Origin: DASWNP01 sp035537095 | GTDB taxonomy: Bacteria; Acidobacteriota; Blastocatellia; Pyrinomonadales; Pyrinomonadaceae | Assembly (NCBI GenBank): GCA_035537095.1 | Contig: DATLMV010000087.1 | Coordinates: 1-30,284, forward strand | DNA length: 30,284 nucleotides | Reading direction: 5' to 3' | Shown here: positions 25,750-30,284 of the stretch, one piece after another | Numbering within the stretch: position 1 is the stretch's first letter | How the letters are laid out: every line of letters begins with the position of its first letter | The notes under the pieces: model-generated | What the model saw: the letters and a program-made list of their open reading frames with translations, nothing else | Database searches by the model: none | What the model was told of the DNA's origin: nothing | Translations under genes and position numbers: made by a program

Positions 25750-26112
25750 ATGAGCACAGAAAATGTTCCGGCGCGGATTGAGGTGACGCTCGCGTCGCTC
25801 GTCGAGTTGGCGATTGAGTGCTGGCGTCTGGAACGCTGGCTGGCGGCGCAGGGTCAGGAAGCGGCGACGGCACAGGCGCGCCACGTCGCGCGGCGTCTCG
25901 GTAAATTTCTCGACGAGCGCGAACTGCACGTCCTCGACCTCACGGGGCAGCAGTATGCGCCCGGTCTCGCCGTCGAAGTGCTCGACGCGCTTGAGTCGGC
26001 GGACGTGCCCGAAGGTCTTGAGTTGATTGACGAGACAATCGCGCCCGTCGTCATGTGGCGCGGCGTGGTCGTCAAACACGGTCAGGTCGTCATCAGCCGC
26101 CGCGCGGGATAG
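25750..26112 (+). CDS. Small chaperone-locus protein, possibly GrpE-head-like
   Basis: A 120-aa protein just upstream of the Hsp70. A helical N-terminus (LVELAIECWRLERWLAAQG, then ARHVARRLGKFLDERELHV) precedes a short beta-rich C-terminus (AVEVLDALESADVPEG, then DETIAPVVMWRGVVVKHGQ). A helix followed by a compact beta domain, next to an Hsp70 gene, is reminiscent of GrpE, the nucleotide exchange factor. I see no motif that proves it, and the long GrpE coiled coil is largely missing. It lies 140 bases after the J-like gene, a gap in which I found nothing else. No strong ribosome site is visible before ATG 25750. The stop codon TAG overlaps the start of a family B repeat. The gene looks real; the function is a guess. 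Confidence 0.65.
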   Translation: MSTENVPARIEVTLASLVELAIECWRLERWLAAQGQEAATAQARHVARRLGKFLDERELHVLDLTGQQYAPGLAVEVLDALESADVPEGLELIDETIAPVVMWRGVVVKHGQVVISRRAG

Positions 26113-26208
26113 AGCAGAGGTTAGATGTCGGATGTCAGATGTTAGGGAAAACAAAATGCGTTCGGTCTTATCTAACATCTGATATCCAACCTCTGACATC
26201 TTCTCTTG
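26109..26208. repeat. Intergenic inverted repeat, family B copy 2
   Basis: A ~100-bp element beginning ATAGAG, which contains the TAG stop of the preceding gene, and ending CTCTTG directly before the Hsp70 ribosome site. The left arm reads GAGGTTAGATGTCGGATGTC then AGATGTTAG; the right arm reads ATCTAACATCTGATATCC then AACCTCTGACATC. The arms are complementary apart from an internal shift. It aligns with copy 1 at 1346-1440. Confidence 0.72.
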
Positions 26209-26216
26209 GAGTTGAT

Positions 26217-28853
26217 ATGAGCCAGTACATCACACACGGGATTGATTTGGGGACGACGAACTCGTGCATCGCGCGTTTGGACGGCGACGAGGTGCGGGTG
26301 ATACAGAATTCCGACCAGATGAACGTGACGCCTTCGGTCGTGCGCGTGTTGCGCTCCGGGAGTTTGATGGTCGGGCGGCGCGCGTACAACGCCATCGCGG
26401 AAGACCCCGATAATGTCGCCGCCGAGTTCAAGCGTCTGATGGGGCAGAAGTACCGGAAAGAGTTTCCCGCGTCGGGGCGCGCGATGTCGCCGGAAGAACT
26501 CTCCGCAGAGGTCTTGAAGTCGCTCGCCGGAGACGCGCGCCGCCACACGGAGGACGACGTGGAAGCGGTGGTCATCACGATGCCCGCCGCGTTCACCGCG
26601 CTCCAATGCGAGGCGACGGCGCGCGCGGCGCAGTTGGCGGGCCTCGTTGAGTATCCTTTGTTGCAGGAACCCATCGCGGCGGCGATTGCCTACGGCGCGC
26701 AACCCCGCGCGCGCGATCAACGCTGGCTCGTCTTCGATCTGGGCGGCGGCACGCTCGACGTTGCCGTCGTCTCCACGCGCGAAGGGCGTCTGAGCGTCCT
26801 TGAGCATCGCGGCGACAATCATCTCGGCGGCAAAGACCTCGACCGTCTCATCGTGCAGAACATCTTTCTGCCCTTCCTTGCGCAGCAGTTCGCGCTGCCC
26901 GACGCGACCGCCGACGCGCCGTCGCACGGTCGTCTCCTGCGAAAGCTCGCGCTCATCGCCGAATACGCGAAGATTGACTTATCAACTGTTGCGGAAACGG
27001 TCGTCAGCTTCATTGATCTGGGCGACGACCGGGAGGGCACGCCCATCGAGGCCGAGTTGACTCTGACGCGCGCCGAACTCGAACGCGAAATCGAGCCCGT
27101 GCTCGCGCGCGCTCTGCGTCTGGCGGACGACGCTCTGGCGGGAGCGCGCATCGGCGGGAAAGATTTGGATAGAGTGCTGCTCGTCGGCGGCCCGACGCAG
27201 ATGCCGTTAGTCCGCGCCAGCGTCGGCGCACATCTCGGCGCGAAGGTTGATTTCTCGCTCGACCCGATGACGGTCGTCGCGCGCGGCGCGTGCCTCTACG
27301 GTTCGAGCGTCGAACGCACGACGACGGCGGCAAAGACGACGACGGCTGCGTTCGCCGCTTCGACGGCGGGCAGCGTCTCCGTGCGTCTCGCCTTCGAGCC
27401 GGTCAGCGCGACGCTCGACAGCATAGTCGCCGGACGCGTCACACGGACGGCGCGGCGCGGCGGCGAGAGCGTCGCGCACGAGGTCAGCATCGCCGCCGAG
27501 AACGGTCTCTGGGAGAGCGGCTGGCTGCCCGTCAAAGACGAGTTGTTTGAAGCGACGTTGAGACTAGAGGAAGGGAAGACGAACAGCTTCTTCCTGCGCG
27601 TCCGCGACGCGGCGGGGCGCGCGCTCGCCTGTGAGCCGGACAGGTTCAGCATTCGTCACGGGCTCGTCGTCGGCGCGCCGCCGCTCCCGCACACCATCTC
27701 CGTCGAACTCGCGCAGGTTGACGGCACGCTCCAACTCGACGCCGTCTTTCCGCGCAAGACGCTCCTGCCCGCCGAGAAGACCGTCTTCTATCGCGCGGCG
27801 CAGACGCTTCGCCCGAGCGAACTCGCCGCCTCGCTCGCCATCAAGCTCTGGGAGGGCGAAGCCTTCAACGACCCGCAGGCCAACAACTGGGTCGGCAACA
27901 TGCACATCCGCAGCGAACAGATTCGCCGCCCCATCCCCGAAGGCGCGGAGATTCAACTCCACATCCGCGTTGACGCCTCGCGCTTAATCAGCGTGGATGT
28001 CTTCGTCCCGCATTTGAACGAACACTTCACCGAGCGCGTCTATATCCCGCAGAACGAAGAACCCGACTACGTCGAACTCCTGCGCGGCGTCCCGCTCGAC
28101 CTCGAAACATATCTCGCGCGCCTCAACCGTCTCGAAGAACATCTCGTCAGGACGGGGCAGGATGCGACTGCCGACGACGAACTCTTCCCCGAGTTTATCT
28201 ACGAACCCGGAGACCGCTCCGCGCCGGAGACGGGCGCGGGTGCGGAGGATGCGCGTGCGGAAGTCGAACGACTGCGCCGCGAGATCGAAGACCTCGATAT
28301 AGAAATCACTTTGAGAACGGACGACGCAGCCGCGCCCGACCACGATCTGGCGAAAGGCTTCGTCGAGCGAGCCAGAGAGATTCGCGTGCGCCTCGCCAAC
28401 CTCGAAGGGCGCGCGGGCTTGAGCGCGACTCTGACGCGTCTGGAAGATGCCGGACGCGTGGCCGACGAGGTTGAGGATGACGTGTCCGCCTACGGCACGC
28501 AGGCGCAGCGCGAGCGCATTGCGGTCTTGCGAAAAGAACTCGAACGGGCCGTCGCACGCGCCGACGTGCGCGGCGTCCAGAAACACTTACGCGACCTGAA
28601 CAAGCTGCACCGCGAAGTGCTCTACGCGCAGGAATGGTTCTGGCGCGATTGGCTGACGCACATGCAGCGGCCCGGTCGCGAGTTCGTCAACACGGAGGAG
28701 GCGCGCAAGTGGCTCGCGCGCGGCGCGGACGCGCTCGAACGCGGCGACCGGGAGAAACTCGAAGAGGCCGTCCGCTGGCTTTGGAGTCTGCGTCCCGTCG
28801 AGGAACAGACGGCACAGACCGAACGCGCTCTGCGTCCGGGTCTGCGTCTCTGA
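26217..28853 (+). CDS. Hsp70-family chaperone with extended coiled-coil C-terminus
   Basis: An 878-aa protein; typical DnaK is about 600-640. The nucleotide-binding domain is intact: phosphate-1 GIDLGTTNS (8-16), phosphate-2 FDLGGGTLDVAVV (Asp174 onward) and adenosine motif LLVGGPTQMPLVR (from about 322). A Thr/Ala-rich linker (about 365-385) replaces the canonical DVxPLxLG linker. Residues 385-480 are beta-rich and may be a reduced substrate-binding domain. Residues 490-640 are unfamiliar and mixed. From about 675 to the end is charged heptad-like coiled coil (AEVERLRREIEDLDIEI; RERIAVLRKELERAVARAD). GGAG at 26208-26211, five bases before ATG 26217, fixes the start. It is probably an ATP-dependent chaperone paralogous to housekeeping DnaK and the last gene of the cluster. 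Confidence 0.9.
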   Translation: MSQYITHGIDLGTTNSCIARLDGDEVRVIQNSDQMNVTPSVVRVLRSGSLMVGRRAYNAIAEDPDNVAAEFKRLMGQKYRKEFPASGRAMSPEELSAEVLKSLAGDARRHTEDDVEAVVITMPAAFTALQCEATARAAQLAGLVEYPLLQEPIAAAIAYGAQPRARDQRWLVFDLGGGTLDVAVVSTREGRLSVLEHRGDNHLGGKDLDRLIVQNIFLPFLAQQFALPDATADAPSHGRLLRKLALIAEYAKIDLSTVAETVVSFIDLGDDREGTPIEAELTLTRAELEREIEPVLARALRLADDALAGARIGGKDLDRVLLVGGPTQMPLVRASVGAHLGAKVDFSLDPMTVVARGACLYGSSVERTTTAAKTTTAAFAASTAGSVSVRLAFEPVSATLDSIVAGRVTRTARRGGESVAHEVSIAAENGLWESGWLPVKDELFEATLRLEEGKTNSFFLRVRDAAGRALACEPDRFSIRHGLVVGAPPLPHTISVELAQVDGTLQLDAVFPRKTLLPAEKTVFYRAAQTLRPSELAASLAIKLWEGEAFNDPQANNWVGNMHIRSEQIRRPIPEGAEIQLHIRVDASRLISVDVFVPHLNEHFTERVYIPQNEEPDYVELLRGVPLDLETYLARLNRLEEHLVRTGQDATADDELFPEFIYEPGDRSAPETGAGAEDARAEVERLRREIEDLDIEITLRTDDAAAPDHDLAKGFVERAREIRVRLANLEGRAGLSATLTRLEDAGRVADEVEDDVSAYGTQAQRERIAVLRKELERAVARADVRGVQKHLRDLNKLHREVLYAQEWFWRDWLTHMQRPGREFVNTEEARKWLARGADALERGDREKLEEAVRWLWSLRPVEEQTAQTERALRPGLRL

Positions 28854-28929
28854 TGTGTTAAACTTGCGTCTCCGGCAGAAGCAACGAAACGATGCAGTTT
28901 TTCGGCGTGTGAGGTCTGAAAACAACGAC

Positions 28930-28952
28930 GGCCACCCGTTTGCCGGATGGCC
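28930..28952 (-). terminator. Candidate terminator of the tRNA-Thr (minus strand)
   Basis: GGCCACCCG (28930-28938) and CGGATGGCC (28944-28952) pair with one mismatch around a TTTGC loop. Read on the - strand it lies 19 bases past the tRNA 3' end and is followed by GTCGTTGTTTTC, a modest T-rich tail. It also lies 76 bases past the Hsp70 stop, so it could act in both directions. Confidence 0.5.
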
Positions 28953-28971
28953 TGTAGTCCCGAAGAATTTT

Positions 28972-29047
<76 letters not shown>

Positions 29048-29062
29048 TGCCGTGTGAAATCG

Positions 29063-29092
29063 AATATACGAACAGGCTGCGCGGGCTGTCAA
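29063..29092 (-). promoter_or_regulatory. Promoter of the tRNA-Thr gene (minus strand)
   Basis: On the - strand, TTGACA (29092-29087) and TATATT (29068-29063) are 18 bases apart. The -10 box ends 15 bases before the mature tRNA 5' end, a normal distance for a tRNA with a short leader. The promoter fires away from the next + strand gene. Confidence 0.75.
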
Positions 29093-29129
29093 GCGAGGCG
29101 TTGTTCTTTCAAGGGAGGAAACCAAGCAG

Positions 29130-29873
29130 ATGCCAAAAGACCCAGCAGAGAATCAAGACCAGTACAAAATCGCGGGCGGTCAACTCAACGAGTACGAGTT
29201 TCACCAAAACGAAGGCGTGATGACCGAACAGGAACACACGCACAATCTGCCGCACGGCGGCGAAGGCTTGCGCGGCGCGGACGAACCGAACGCCCCGCAA
29301 AACGTCGCCGCACGCATCCAAAAGCTGACCGAGGAAGTGCAGGAGCGCGTGCAGCGCAAGCGCGAGAAGGAACGCGCCAAGGAGACGCGCGCCCTCGCCT
29401 CGAAGCGCGGCGCGAGCAGAGGAAACGAACGCACCACCTCCGGCGCGCAGAAGACCGGACGGGCTGCGAGCAGCGGCGGCGCGGCGAAAGCGACGGCCAC
29501 GTCGGCGCGCGGCGCATCGCAGAGAGCGGGCGCAGAGGCGACCGCCGCAGCCGCGAGCAAATCAGCGTCAAAGAAAACGACGACGGGCGCGACAAAGAAG
29601 ACGGCAGGCGCGACGAGGAAGACAGCGACCGCGACGACCGGCGCGCGCGGCGCAGCCGGAAAGAGCGCACGGGGAAGCGCGGGCGCGAAGTCCGCGAGCC
29701 GGAAGGGCGCGGGCAAAAAGGCTGCATCGGGGGCTGCGGGCGCGCGGTCGGCGGGCGCGGCGAAGAGAGATTCGGACAAGAAGTCGGCGGGTAAGAAATC
29801 CGCAGGTAAGAAGTCGGGCGCGCGTGCGGCTGGCAAGCGGAGCGCGAAGGGCGGCGCGAAGTCGCGGCGTTGA
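29130..29873 (+). CDS. Lys/Ala-rich histone H1-like protein
   Basis: A 247-aa protein in two parts. Residues 1-60 are acidic to neutral (MPKDPAENQDQYKIAGGQLN, then YEFHQNEGVMTEQEHTHNLP), followed by a short charged helix (IQKLTEEVQERVQRKREKER). Residues about 85-247 are low-complexity Ala, Lys, Ser, Gly, Arg and Thr with repeats such as SAGKKSAGKKSG and KKTTTGATKKTAG. Tails like this occur in AlgP/HctB/H1-like bacterial nucleoid proteins that bind DNA non-specifically, so nucleoid association is plausible. GGGAGGA at 29113-29119, ten bases before ATG 29130, supports the start. The N-terminal part is not a family I recognise. No promoter of its own was seen; the tRNA promoter upstream points the other way. 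Confidence 0.75.
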   Translation: MPKDPAENQDQYKIAGGQLNEYEFHQNEGVMTEQEHTHNLPHGGEGLRGADEPNAPQNVAARIQKLTEEVQERVQRKREKERAKETRALASKRGASRGNERTTSGAQKTGRAASSGGAAKATATSARGASQRAGAEATAAAASKSASKKTTTGATKKTAGATRKTATATTGARGAAGKSARGSAGAKSASRKGAGKKAASGAAGARSAGAAKRDSDKKSAGKKSAGKKSGARAAGKRSAKGGAKSRR

Positions 29874-29985
29874 TGATGCCGGTCGAGAACGTCCGCAGGC
29901 TCGACGCCGGAGCGTCGCACGTTTGGAACGAACGCGAACGCGGCGGGCGCGGAAAATTGTTTGAGATGTTAAGGAGGGCTAACAG

Positions 29986-30156
29986 ATGTCGGAACGGGAT
30001 GAAGGAATGAAGGGCGCAATGGATGGAGTTGCCCAACCGGACAGGGACAACGAGGAGCACGAACTCGAAGCCGAGCAGGAATCGGCGGAGGCGATGGACG
30101 CCGACGTGCCGCAACCAACGGGCGCGACGGAGACGACCGAAGGACAACCTTCTTGA
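29986..30156 (+). CDS. Small acidic protein, unknown function
   Basis: A 56-aa ORF with an excellent ribosome site: AAGGAGGG at 29971-29978, seven bases before ATG 29986. The product is strongly acidic (HELEAEQESAEAMDAD core) with a Pro/Thr-rich end (VPQPTGATETTEGQPS), no membrane segment and few hydrophobic residues, so it is probably disordered. It lies 112 bases after the histone-like gene. An acidic partner or charge counterpart to that basic protein is possible but speculative. I do not recognise a family. Confidence 0.55.
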   Translation: MSERDEGMKGAMDGVAQPDRDNEEHELEAEQESAEAMDADVPQPTGATETTEGQPS

Positions 30157-30178
30157 AGCGGACGACGGACGCCAAGCG

Positions 30179-30284
30179 ATGAGCAGCGTGCTGAAAGAAG
30201 CGACGCGACGCGCGCGCAACGCGGCGACACGGCGACAGAGCGGAGGTTATACGGACGATGCTCCGTCGCTGCACGTCGCTCTGT
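30179..30284 (+). CDS. Possible start of a further ORF, truncated by window end
   Basis: From ATG 30179 the frame stays open for 35 codons to the window edge, beginning MSSVLKEATRRARNAATRRQ with later GGYTDDAPSLHVAL. The basic helical start looks protein-like, but there is no clear ribosome site and the fragment is too short for a family call. Confidence 0.3.
   Translation, partial: MSSVLKEATRRARNAATRRQSGGYTDDAPSLHVAL

Overview
The window is 30,284 bases of GC-rich bacterial DNA. Almost every gene is on the + strand; the one clear exception is a tRNA-Thr on the - strand. The protein content suggests Acidobacteriota, probably class Blastocatellia: a secreted subtilase ending in Calx-beta and DUF4214 domains, a giant cyclic beta-1,2-glucan synthase, SYLF proteins and very GC-rich coding sequence. 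This placement is inference from architecture; no rRNA or other phylogenetic marker is present.

Layout. Bases 2-1344 hold two tandem SYLF-domain genes, the first cut by the window edge. Bases 1438-2169 hold lexA with a good sigma-70-type promoter. Bases 2478-3578 encode a fusion of a DJ-1/PfpI-like domain and a ferritin-like four-helix domain, closed by a strong intrinsic terminator. Bases 4016-7621 encode a large secreted S8 protease carrying nine 18-bp/6-aa tandem repeats, a Pro-Thr linker, a Calx-beta domain and a DUF4214 region, also closed by a strong terminator. Bases 7852-18234 look like one transcription unit: a 3004-aa cyclic beta-1,2-glucan synthase, a PhyH-type dioxygenase and a GNAT acetyltransferase.

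Bases 18449-28853 are the most interesting part. Seven consecutive co-directional genes look like a self-contained chaperone locus: a MerR-family regulator, a von Willebrand A (vWA) protein with an intact MIDAS motif, a divergent HtpG/Hsp90, a TPR-like protein, a membrane-anchored protein with a J-domain-like N-terminus but no HPD motif, a 120-aa protein that may resemble the GrpE head domain, and an 878-aa Hsp70 with a long coiled-coil extension. The locus begins at a promoter with two consensus hexamers. A palindrome abuts its -35 box, and the predicted transcript is essentially leaderless. I infer an accessory Hsp70/Hsp90 machine controlled by its own regulator. I do not know of a described system with this exact composition.

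Bases 28930-30284 hold a tRNA-Thr(CGU) with its own promoter on the - strand, a Lys/Ala-rich histone H1-like protein, a 56-aa acidic protein and the start of a possible further ORF.

Intergenic spaces carry at least two families of imperfect inverted repeats built from degenerate heptamers. Family A (GGCAAAA-type) occurs three times and family B (GATGTCG-type) twice. A third, 9-bp TATCCTGTC array occurs once. The A and B copies tend to begin right at the stop codon of one gene and end near the expression signals of the next.
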